In this document: in pieces, positions 16,628-24,921 of the stretch
How positions within the stretch are numbered: the first letter of the stretch is position 1
Layout: each line of letters begins with the position of its first letter
Source of the DNA: Paraburkholderia fungorum
Lineage (GTDB): Bacteria > Pseudomonadota > Gammaproteobacteria > Burkholderiales > Burkholderiaceae
Length of the DNA stretch: 64,000 nt
NCBI RefSeq assembly: GCF_003610895.1
Contig: NZ_MCAS01000001.1
Location: 372,001 to 436,000, forward strand
Direction: 5' to 3'
Notes under the pieces: generated by a model
Told to the model about the DNA's origin: nothing
What the model saw: only the letters and a program-made list of their open reading frames with translations
The model's database searches: none
Translations under genes and position numbers: made by a program

Positions 16628-18070
16628 CTAGTTGCAGGTGTTAACGGTGGGGCCGTGTGCGCCGCACCGGATAACGTCCCATACCGCTTTGCTCGTAAAG
16701 TAGCCCCCGTGCGCCGACACCGGGTTTTCGACGATAAGAAAGCGAGTCGCGTTTCGCACATAGACGTTCACGAATTGCAACGGGTCGCGTTCATACTCCG
16801 GGGGAATCGACCATGACAGCAGGTCATTCGTATCACTGAACGCCACAACGTCGAGTTTGCGACTCGTATCCGGGTTCTCTTTCAACGTAGTATGCGGCGC
16901 GGACTCGGCCTTCGCTAAAGCAAGAAGGCAGATGACGTCCGTGCACGGCCCCTGATCCGCAGCCGCAGCCGCGGCCGGCTGCATCCCCACACCGACCACC
17001 GCCGGCTTGCGAGTCGCAGTCTTCGACGTATCCTGCGCCGTGATATTGGCCATTCCGAGGAATGTGAGCTGGTTGGCCATCATGTAGATGACGGGTGTAT
17101 TCCCCAAAATGCCATGCACGTAATCCTTGGCGCCGGGGAATTCCAGCGTGAGCGCCGATTGATCCACACCCGGCGCGTTCTTTCCCAGCAGACCTAGCAG
17201 CGTGTCATAAAGCAGCCTGCTGCCGAGGCTATGCGTCACGAAGACATACAGCGTTCCCGGATCTACGTGCGCCGTCCTCCAATCGCATACGGGATTGGGG
17301 GCCGCCGGATTGAGCGGCGCGACCTCTTGCCCTGTTAATGCATGACACAGCGCATCCGCCATGCCCAGTTGCATGACGGTGTGGTACTGGCCCATGTAGA
17401 TGGCAGCGTCCGCCAGTTTCCGATCCAGAATGTTTTCCTTTATGACGCGATTCAGTAGCACTCGTGAGGGCGGCTGCGCCGGGTCGCCACCATCGATGTT
17501 CAAGCACGAAAAAATCCCAGGCTCGGTGAAATCTTCCCGGAGCCGGTCATTCTTGACCCACTGCGTCAGCGGCGACCACGTCACCTCGATGGCTTCGAGG
17601 GGTATGTTTGCAGGCGTATACGTGAAGTGCTGCGTTCTGAGCGCAACGAAGGATTGGTCGTCGTATGGATGTGGCGTCCCCTTCGGAGGCGTCAGAAATT
17701 CGTTGCTGTATATCCAGGGCTGCGTGACAGGCTCACCTGTTCCCGGGTCGAGACCAATCTTGCGCGCCATGCCATTACCGAGCCAGCCTTCGTTCTTACT
17801 GTCGCCGCTGAGTGCGTATCCTGGGCAGAAGTCACCCACTCCGTGGACGAAGATCAGTTTGATGTTCGTTACGTCTTTCCCGACATACATACTTAGTGGC
17901 TTTACGGTGCCCGTTGGATTGCCGAATGGATCGCCAGGCAGATATACGGCGGGGGTTGAGCACGCCGAAAGCAGTACGAACGGTAACGCGATTGCACATG
18001 CGACGGCCGGGTTTTTCAAACGGATTTTGAGGCCGGTGATTCGACAAAACAGCTGGATAATCTTGTTCAT
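16628..18070 (-). CDS. Lipoprotein with alpha/beta-hydrolase fold
   Basis: A 480-residue predicted lipoprotein. The start at 18070 has GAGGA upstream and gives a signal peptide ending in LLSAC, with lipidated Cys37; the frame extends further upstream but without a signal. LIFVHGVGDFCPGY resembles an oxyanion-hole strand and VTHSLGSR carries a probable nucleophile Ser near 281 in a T-H-S-L-G elbow. This suggests an esterase or lipase-like enzyme at the outer or inner membrane. The substrate is unknown. It ends convergently with the sugar transporter operon. Confidence 0.7.
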   Translation of the reverse strand: MNKIIQLFCRITGLKIRLKNPAVACAIALPFVLLSACSTPAVYLPGDPFGNPTGTVKPLSMYVGKDVTNIKLIFVHGVGDFCPGYALSGDSKNEGWLGNGMARKIGLDPGTGEPVTQPWIYSNEFLTPPKGTPHPYDDQSFVALRTQHFTYTPANIPLEAIEVTWSPLTQWVKNDRLREDFTEPGIFSCLNIDGGDPAQPPSRVLLNRVIKENILDRKLADAAIYMGQYHTVMQLGMADALCHALTGQEVAPLNPAAPNPVCDWRTAHVDPGTLYVFVTHSLGSRLLYDTLLGLLGKNAPGVDQSALTLEFPGAKDYVHGILGNTPVIYMMANQLTFLGMANITAQDTSKTATRKPAVVGVGMQPAAAAAADQGPCTDVICLLALAKAESAPHTTLKENPDTSRKLDVVAFSDTNDLLSWSIPPEYERDPLQFVNVYVRNATRFLIVENPVSAHGGYFTSKAVWDVIRCGAHGPTVNTCN

Positions 18071-18599
18071 TATGTCCTCACTGTTTTCAACAGATGCTGC
18101 AACGAGGTCGGCTACGTCGCGGCGTAACGCGCTGGAACGACTCGATAGCGAACGATCTGGCAGGTGGCAAACCCGGCGCATGCGGCAAGCAAAACAAAAG
18201 TGCCCAACACCGGATAGCGTTTATTCGCCACGACCTGTCTCATTCCGCCCCCCAGTGCCACCATCCACAGTCAATGTAGCGAGACCGGCCATCACGATGT
18301 GGACCGCGATGGATTACCGAAACGGTATTTTTCGAGAATCACGGCACGTTTACCGCCGTGGTGCTCCTCGGCGATTAAGGAGATCAAGTTCTTAAGCGCT
18401 CCCTGTTCGACGTCCTGTTATCGTCATTCTGTACGTACTGCCTATGGATATAGGCGACTTGAAGAGTCTGTTCAAGCACTATCTGTTATCCGGGGCTCGC
18501 GTGCGTATTTGACACGCGCTAGACCTTCGCCTACTTTAAAGAAGCTGCCGTAAGAGCAATAACTTTCCATCGAAGAACGAAAGCTCTCCGGAGACCAGA
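18071..18599. other. Divergent intergenic region, no gene supported
   Basis: About 530 nt between divergent genes. Short open frames exist but none has a ribosome site or plausible composition. Composition becomes AT-richer toward the right gene. Promoters for both flanking genes must lie here; no clear -35/-10 pair could be fixed. Confidence 0.5.
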
Positions 18600-19910
18600 A
18601 TGCCAGTCCCTACCCAGGATCCGTTCTCCAGCGACGGCAGGACCGTGTTTCGTCGTCGCCCGGCGAAAAAACGGCGGTCACGCTCCATTCCACAAATCGC
18701 AAAACGGAAAGTCCTGCCGTGGATAACGCTCGTCCTCGGCCTTCTCCTGGGTATAGGGGTCGTAGTTTCAATCTACGAGGGCGTTTACCAGCCGGATGGA
18801 TTCACCATCACTACGATAGATGTGCCGAAAACGCTTCTGGAACGTGGCCTTTCTTCGACCGCTGTTTCTGAACGATTAAGCGACAACCTGCAGAAAATCG
18901 TTGCCGATGCTTCACAACAACTTCAGGGTCCACCCAGAGAACCACCCGACATTACGATTCCCACCACGGGCATGTCGACCCAGAAGTTCGTAGCATGGAT
19001 AAATTCTTACCTTCCCGACAGCTGGCACCATTCAATCAATGGAGAAATCATTTCCAACGACTTAACCGACAAGTCGTTCACCGTTGCCTTCAGAATGAAT
19101 GGAAGGGCGTTGCGGACACAGACCATCTATGCAAACGATATAAACCGCGGGCTCGATCATGCGATGCGGCAAATTTCCATGGACATCATGGAGAAGATCG
19201 ACCTGTATCTGGCTACGACGGCTTTCATCGTAGATGGGCGCTATGACGAAGCCGAGGATCGCGTGGACGAGATCCTGTCTACGTATCCGCCGGATAGCCA
19301 CAAAATCCAGGCCGCCTGGAATCTGAAAGGCTATCTTGCTGAGAAGCACTGGGACACCGTTGCGGCCAAAAAATACTACCGCATTGCAAATACCTCGACC
19401 TCAATGGACAACCTCGCCGGTATCGAATTCAATGAATGCATGAACGGTTCGGCAACCTGCGATCTGGAAGAGATAAAAAGCATTTATCAAAAGGCCGTGG
19501 ATCTCAAACCAGAATCAGCCTACGCGCACTATGCGTTGGGCAACTACCTCTATGAGACGGGCTTTGTAGTATGCGATAGCGAGAAAAGAAAGAACGTGTA
19601 TCTTCAGTCCGAGCGCGAACTTTCCAACGCAATTCACCTGGATGGAACAGATGCAAATGCCTATGCCGGAATGGGGCTAATAAACTATTTCAAATATGAT
19701 TCTTCTGGGCGCTCCGTGTCGCTGGGCTACCTTGCGGCAGCAGTTCGACGAAACGCAACAGACGATAACCGGAAGAGCCAACTGTCACTCCTCAGAATCA
19801 TCGAACAGGATCCGCGAGCGAAATTATTCGCGGCTCGAAACGGCGAGGACAACATGCTAAGAAATGTCGCGGCGCGCGACAGCACGTGCGCAAATGGTGA
19901 ATCCAGATAG
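18600..19910 (+). CDS. TPR-containing single-pass membrane protein
   Basis: A 436-residue protein. Residues 1-38 are very basic (RRRPAKKRRSRS), followed by one membrane helix at about 40-60 (WITLVLGLLLGIGVVV), giving an N-in topology with a large outer domain. Residues about 200-400 contain TPR-like helix pairs (for example DGRYDEAEDRVDEIL, IYQKAVDLKPESAYAHYALGNYL). It probably scaffolds a periplasmic complex. It is divergent from the lipoprotein hydrolase, and the AT-richer codon use of this pair hints at shared acquisition. No specific function can be assigned. Confidence 0.65.
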   Translation: MPVPTQDPFSSDGRTVFRRRPAKKRRSRSIPQIAKRKVLPWITLVLGLLLGIGVVVSIYEGVYQPDGFTITTIDVPKTLLERGLSSTAVSERLSDNLQKIVADASQQLQGPPREPPDITIPTTGMSTQKFVAWINSYLPDSWHHSINGEIISNDLTDKSFTVAFRMNGRALRTQTIYANDINRGLDHAMRQISMDIMEKIDLYLATTAFIVDGRYDEAEDRVDEILSTYPPDSHKIQAAWNLKGYLAEKHWDTVAAKKYYRIANTSTSMDNLAGIEFNECMNGSATCDLEEIKSIYQKAVDLKPESAYAHYALGNYLYETGFVVCDSEKRKNVYLQSERELSNAIHLDGTDANAYAGMGLINYFKYDSSGRSVSLGYLAAAVRRNATDDNRKSQLSLLRIIEQDPRAKLFAARNGEDNMLRNVAARDSTCANGESR

Positions 19911-20163
19911 AAGGAGGACGATAGCGTCACAAGGCGGTTGATTGGGAAGACGTGTTCCCCAGAAATCGGTGGACTGCGCGTGCGCCACCGAGCCGACGAG
20001 CACCAGCGTCACGACGAATCCGCGAATCTTTGCTATTGCTGACTTCGTCAGATATCCGAATAATTTGTTTCCGCAGACGATCGCCGCAGCCAAACCGTAC
20101 GAGCGGTGGCAGTTGACTGCTTGCATACTCCGCATCGTCTATTCGAAATGCTGCGCGGCAAAG

Positions 20164-21798
20164 CTACTGCAGCTTCCAGAGTATCGCCGCGATCGTGCCT
20201 TCGTCCTGGAAAGCGCTCAGCACGTCCGGAATGCCCGTGATCGGGACATTGTTCACGGTCAGAAAGAACACGATCCGCCGGCCGCTCTGCGCGTCGATGT
20301 AACCGGCGAGCGCCTGCCCTTTCAGAATCGGCGTTTTGGGCGCGGACGGGTACACGCCGACGTAGGTGCCCGTTTTCGCATGCACCTGGCCTTTCGCACC
20401 CGCCAGCGTCGCGTCGGCTTCGAAGTTCGTGATCGTCGTGAGCGATCCATCGACGCCCAGCGCGGGCATCGAATCGAAATACGTCGCAAAATCCGGCTCC
20501 GAGCGCATGCCGCGTAGCATCGCAATGACGGCCACGCCATTTGCGGTCGTGTCGCCACCGCCGCTTCCGTCGATGAAGTGATACTGGCTCGGCGAAATGT
20601 TGAACGTCGACGACAACTCGCTCTGTTCCGTTGCGAGCGAGGCGGCCATCGTCGTCGAGCCATTCTTCGCGAGCCCGAACAGCATCAGGGTCACGTCGGC
20701 GCCGATGTTATAGCTGACTTTATTCACATACCGGACATCCTGTGCGAATGGCGCGGACGTGAGTTGCGCCACCTGCTGCGCGCTCGAATACGAACCTTGC
20801 GCGGGCAGCAACTGCACCGGGTTGACCTCGACAGGCGCCGCGGTCACCGTCACGCCGGCGCGGGCCAGCGCCTCGATGAACACCGTGCGCGCATAGTTGG
20901 ACGGCTCGGTCACGCGGAACGTGCGGATCAACGGATACGCATCGGTCAGAGCGGGCACCAGGCCCGCCGGTACGTTGCCGCTCACATTGCCCACACAATT
21001 CGGCGACCCGATGCACGGCGGAAGCTCCGGCGTGAGCTCGATGTCCAGCGCCGATGTCGCACCACCCGTCGTCAGGGTCGATTGCACGGCGAACGCCGTG
21101 GACTTCGGACGCCAGTCGAATGGAACGGCCGAGCCTTCCGCGCTCTGATTGAGCGTGACGTCGATCAGATCGTCGTTGACGAAGATCGGCCGCACATCGA
21201 ACTCCTCGCGGAAATCGAACGGTTCAAAAAGACGGTCGTCGATCACGACATCGCCGTTGACCGTCTTGATGCCCGCAGCGGCGACCTGTGCCGCAAGCGA
21301 GTCGTACCCGGCAAGCGGGTCGGGGGTGGACAGCACCGCATTACCCAACGAATTGGCTTCGTTGTGATCGAAAGTGGTGAGTGCGATCGTGCCGTCAGGA
21401 TTGGCCCGGCCGCCCATCGTCAGATCGCCGCTCGCAACCAGGATCAGATTGCCGTTGAGCGTGCCGCTCGCATCGACCGTGCCCTGCCGGTAAACCGGCG
21501 TGACGAACTGGTGCTGTGCGCCGAGTGCATTGAGCGCGTTACCGGTCGAAAAGACCTTGCGCACCGAGGCTATGAACATCTGTGCGCTGGAGTTGAGATC
21601 GTAGATCACGCGCCCGGAATCGAAGTCGACCACCTGCATCGACCAGCTCGCATTGCTATACGCAGGCTTTTGCATCACCTGCATGATCGAAGCAGGGACC
21701 GCCGTACTCGAATTGACCGAGCCGTCGCACGACACCAGCAGAACTGCAGTCGCAATCACGGCCCAGCGTTTGCACTGCAGGTTGATTGTCGCGTTCAT
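20164..21798 (-). CDS. PBP4-like D-alanyl-D-alanine carboxypeptidase/endopeptidase (peptidase S13), lipoprotein
   Basis: A 544-residue serine peptidase acting on peptidoglycan stem peptides in the periplasm. Motifs in order: lipobox VLLVSC with Cys24; SxxK at Ser78-Lys81 (SVRK); SxN as SYN in VSYNIGADVTLM near 370; KTG in HAKTGTYVG near 485. The long insertion between SxxK and SxN is typical of S13 enzymes. Lipid anchoring is unusual for DacB-type proteins. The next gene downstream of its promoter side is a beta-lactamase-fold hydrolase in the same orientation, 48 nt away, likely one operon. Confidence 0.82.
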   Translation of the reverse strand: MNATINLQCKRWAVIATAVLLVSCDGSVNSSTAVPASIMQVMQKPAYSNASWSMQVVDFDSGRVIYDLNSSAQMFIASVRKVFSTGNALNALGAQHQFVTPVYRQGTVDASGTLNGNLILVASGDLTMGGRANPDGTIALTTFDHNEANSLGNAVLSTPDPLAGYDSLAAQVAAAGIKTVNGDVVIDDRLFEPFDFREEFDVRPIFVNDDLIDVTLNQSAEGSAVPFDWRPKSTAFAVQSTLTTGGATSALDIELTPELPPCIGSPNCVGNVSGNVPAGLVPALTDAYPLIRTFRVTEPSNYARTVFIEALARAGVTVTAAPVEVNPVQLLPAQGSYSSAQQVAQLTSAPFAQDVRYVNKVSYNIGADVTLMLFGLAKNGSTTMAASLATEQSELSSTFNISPSQYHFIDGSGGGDTTANGVAVIAMLRGMRSEPDFATYFDSMPALGVDGSLTTITNFEADATLAGAKGQVHAKTGTYVGVYPSAPKTPILKGQALAGYIDAQSGRRIVFFLTVNNVPITGIPDVLSAFQDEGTIAAILWKLQ

Positions 21799-21846
21799 CG
21801 CAGGTCTCCAGGTTCGATCTATCTTGTGCGATTCGAACAGATCAGA

Positions 21847-23088
21847 TCAAGGTCTACCCTCGTCCGGCACCTCTGCAGCCTTGCTGAGCTCGCCAATCAG
21901 AATTTGCGCGATCGAATTGGCGGGCGCGCGTCCATCGGGCGATTCGGCGCTCGTGGTCCATGTGACGATGGTCGTTTGCGTCGCCGGGTCGTATCCCATG
22001 AAGGTGTTGAAGCCGGGAATCTCGCCGGTGTGGCCATAGAACGTGCCGAACCTGGCGAGACCGAGGCAGTAACTCGCAGAGTTCGGATTCGACGGCACGA
22101 TCGGCGTGCAACTGGCCAGCCGCATCGCCTGCATATCGGCGTTCAGATAGCCGCCTCCGACCATCCGCTGGACGTAGGCGGCCAGCTCTTCCACGGTCGA
22201 TATACCGGAGCCGGCCGTCCAGGCCCACGACGTGTTCACGCCGGTCACATCGGTTGGCTGCAGCGTGCCGTTCTTCGCGGCCGCCTGGCGTTCGGGGGAC
22301 AGCACCGAGCTTGTGGCCGTCTCTGCATTCGTGCCCCACTGATAGCCATGCGGCGCCGGCGCCGGCAGCGACGTATCGTTCTGCGGCGGCATAAAGGTCT
22401 CAGTTAGACCGAGCGGCGCGAAGAGACGCGCTTCCATTGCGTCGGCGGCGCTCATTCCCGTGATTTGCTCGATGATGAGCCCGAGCAGCACGGTATTTGT
22501 GTTCGAGTAGCCAAAAGCCGTGCCGGGCGCAAAATCCTCTGGCTGGCTAAACGAGATGCCGAGCAATTCGTCAGTGGTCCACACTTTGTTCGGTTGCGCA
22601 TCGAGCGTCTGATTGAAGGTGAGATCTCTCGAGTAATTGTAGAGTCCGCTTTGCATCGACAGGAGTTGCCCGATCGTGATCACGCCGCCGTTGGGCACAT
22701 TCGCGACGAACTTGCTGACAGGGTCACTCAGGCTCAGCTTCCCCTCCTGCACCAGTTGCAGAATCACGGTACCTGTCCAGGTTTTGGTCACACTGCCGAC
22801 GCGAAAGTGCGCGTCTGTCGGAATCGGCGTGTTGGTGCCTCGCACGGCGGTGCCGAACGATTCGAGCCAGTTGCCGCTCGGCGATTGCACGTACACGACG
22901 GCGCCGGCCGTCAACGTGTCCGCGAGCAGTTGGTTGATCTGCGGACGGGCTGCCGTGACATAAGCCGGTTCGGCGGACAACGAGCTGCCGCCACACCCGG
23001 AAAGCGTGAGTCCGATGGTCAGTGCGAGGACATGTACGCAGACTGCGAACGCAGACTCCGTGTGTAAGCACAAGCGGGAGATAGTCAT
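21847..23088 (-). CDS. Beta-lactamase-family serine hydrolase (class C-like fold), lipoprotein
   Basis: A 413-residue protein. The start at 23088 is preferred because it is followed by a signal peptide with lipobox LTLSGC (Cys32). Active-site motifs: SVTK at 99-102, YSN at 194-196, and HTG near 378 (FYGHTGEIPG) in place of KTG, as in esterase EstB and D-aminopeptidase relatives. It could be a peptidase or esterase rather than a true beta-lactamase. Together with the PBP4-like protein it suggests a cell-wall remodelling pair. Confidence 0.8.
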   Translation of the reverse strand: MTISRLCLHTESAFAVCVHVLALTIGLTLSGCGGSSLSAEPAYVTAARPQINQLLADTLTAGAVVYVQSPSGNWLESFGTAVRGTNTPIPTDAHFRVGSVTKTWTGTVILQLVQEGKLSLSDPVSKFVANVPNGGVITIGQLLSMQSGLYNYSRDLTFNQTLDAQPNKVWTTDELLGISFSQPEDFAPGTAFGYSNTNTVLLGLIIEQITGMSAADAMEARLFAPLGLTETFMPPQNDTSLPAPAPHGYQWGTNAETATSSVLSPERQAAAKNGTLQPTDVTGVNTSWAWTAGSGISTVEELAAYVQRMVGGGYLNADMQAMRLASCTPIVPSNPNSASYCLGLARFGTFYGHTGEIPGFNTFMGYDPATQTTIVTWTTSAESPDGRAPANSIAQILIGELSKAAEVPDEGRP

Positions 23089-23449
23089 TGATTTTCCCGT
23101 TTCGATCGTGCCGCAATGCCTACCTGAAAGCGGATCGACAGGTGACTGGCATCTGCCCGGCAGGCGCGTCGATTCACCAACGAGCGTCAACCGTCCGATA
23201 AAGCCGCGCGGCGCTGCCATGCCGGAATGGCAGGGCAGCGGCTTTACTCGCTTTCAGTTTCTCGCTAAACAACTATAGGATGTAGCACGCGTGTATGAAT
23301 GCAGTTGATGCAAACATTGCGATTCGGGAAGGGAAATCTGACCGAAAAAGGCGATGCGAGTCGCGTCGGTCTGTCGAAGGGCCATTCGTCACGTACCGCC
23401 TCATGCAAAGAGCAATACGACGGAGGCACTAACGCGCCTTCATTTCCCG

Positions 23450-24160
23450 CTATTCGTCGATGGAATGCATTTCGCCCTGGCCGCGCAGCCAGGCATGATC
23501 AGCAAGCGCGAGCATTTCTCTGTCGCCTCGGCTATCGCCATACACATAGAGCACACGCGGCCGCTCGTTACTGAACCATTGTTGCAATCTCCGCACTTTC
23601 TCGGGTCCCCAACAGTTCGGCGAGGCGAAGCGGCCGGAAAAGCGGTCGTCACGAAACTCAAGCTCGGTTGCGAGCACTGCGTCGAATCCCACTCCCTTGG
23701 CCCAGGCTCTTAGATAAAGCGCAGGAGACGCGCTCACCAGCACGAGTTGGTGACCACGTCGCTTATGCGCCTGGATTCTCTCGACCATCTCAGGTCGGAT
23801 AAGGGCCGGCAATCTATGCTCCACGTATTGCCGCGCGGCGTCCTCGAGTTTTGGCCGAGGCATGGCACCGATCGTCGCGGCAAGAAAACGCGCTTTCGCG
23901 ACGCCACGGTCGGACATGCCGATCAGCATGCCAGCCATCCATGGTGCCGAGCAAATCGCACCATAAACCAGGCGTGGACTGCCAACCGTATAGTGAACGA
24001 AATCACGCAGGCTGTCCGATACGGTGATGGTGCCGTCGAAGTCGAACGCGGCAACAACCCGCCCCCCGCTGGATGGAGATCTCTCCAGATTGGCAGTATT
24101 GCGTTGGTCGCTTGATTGGCGCTCAGCGCGCAGTTGCACGATCGAAGCGCTTTCAGTCAC
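23450..24160 (-). CDS. HAD-superfamily phosphatase (HAD-IB, SerB-like)
   Basis: A 236-residue phosphatase. Motif I is FDFDGTIT (Asp40 nucleophile, Asp42), motif II is LVLVSASP, and motif IV is YGDSRGDREML. The fold and length fit the HAD-IB group (phosphoserine phosphatase-like, often acting on phospholipid or small phosphate esters). The start is GTG at 24160 with GGGGA about 9 nt upstream; the first 30 residues are low-complexity. The substrate is not determinable. Confidence 0.8.
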   Translation of the reverse strand: MTESASIVQLRAERQSSDQRNTANLERSPSSGGRVVAAFDFDGTITVSDSLRDFVHYTVGSPRLVYGAICSAPWMAGMLIGMSDRGVAKARFLAATIGAMPRPKLEDAARQYVEHRLPALIRPEMVERIQAHKRRGHQLVLVSASPALYLRAWAKGVGFDAVLATELEFRDDRFSGRFASPNCWGPEKVRRLQQWFSNERPRVLYVYGDSRGDREMLALADHAWLRGQGEMHSIDE

Positions 24161-24231
24161 GAAACGTCATCCCCAAAGAAGTTATTCCTGAATCACGTCG
24201 ATCCGTTCAGCACGCTTCCGAGAAGAAGCCG

Positions 24232-24864
24232 CTAAACAGTGTGACGTCGATACAAAGCCAGAGACGCCGCGAGTCCAAGCAACACAGCGCCGCAAGACCG
24301 TTCGAGCCATAGCGCTCCCGCCTCCTTCAGCAAGCGGATTAGCCGCGAGCCGAGCAGCGAATAGCCGAACATGATCGCGCAATCCAGCGTCGCGAACGTT
24401 ATGGCGAGTGCCACATACTGCGGCGCAAGCGGTGCGGAGGGTGCTATGAACTGGGGCAGAAATGCGGTGAAGAACAGGTATCCCTTCGGGTTCGTGACCG
24501 CAGTCAGGAAGCTCTTGAGGAAAATCGCGGAGTTGCTGTCGCGGCTCACTTCTCCCTGCACGCTGGCGATGTTCAACGAACCCTTCGACATCAGGAGCCG
24601 GACGCCAATGTAAGCGAGGTAGACCACACCCACCCATTTGACCACGGCAAACCAGAACGCCGACGCTGCCAGCAGTGCACCAAGACCAAGCGCCACCGCG
24701 AAAATCAACACGAAGTCGGATGCGACCGCTCCAGCGAACCCATACGCGGCGCGGCGAAGACCATAGCGGGAGCCATTGGTCAGCGCGAGCAGAACCGTCG
24801 GTCCGGGCGTGACGATACCGACAAAAGCCACAGCGGCAAAAATTAGCAACGTACTTTCACGCAT
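24232..24864 (-). CDS. LysE/RhtB-family amino-acid exporter
   Basis: A 210-residue inner-membrane protein with about six hydrophobic helices and the family motif VTPGPTVLLALTNGSRYG near residues 18-36. GGAGAAG precedes the ATG at 24864. It exports amino acids or related metabolites; the substrate is not predictable. It lies 71 nt upstream of the HAD phosphatase in the same direction. Confidence 0.85.
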   Translation of the reverse strand: MRESTLLIFAAVAFVGIVTPGPTVLLALTNGSRYGLRRAAYGFAGAVASDFVLIFAVALGLGALLAASAFWFAVVKWVGVVYLAYIGVRLLMSKGSLNIASVQGEVSRDSNSAIFLKSFLTAVTNPKGYLFFTAFLPQFIAPSAPLAPQYVALAITFATLDCAIMFGYSLLGSRLIRLLKEAGALWLERSCGAVLLGLAASLALYRRHTV

Positions 24865-24921
24865 GACCGTCTTCTCCGTTGTAAATGAGCGGGATACGTC
24901 AACTACCCAGGCATCTGCAAA

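Noticed and set aside
18299..18553. 84-codon frame between the divergent lipoprotein and TPR genes
   Set aside because: No ribosome site or family features; probably promoter region.
20578..22407. 609-codon open frame on the plus strand
   Set aside because: It is antisense to the PBP4-like and beta-lactamase-fold genes, Arg/His-rich and without motifs; a GC-rich shadow.
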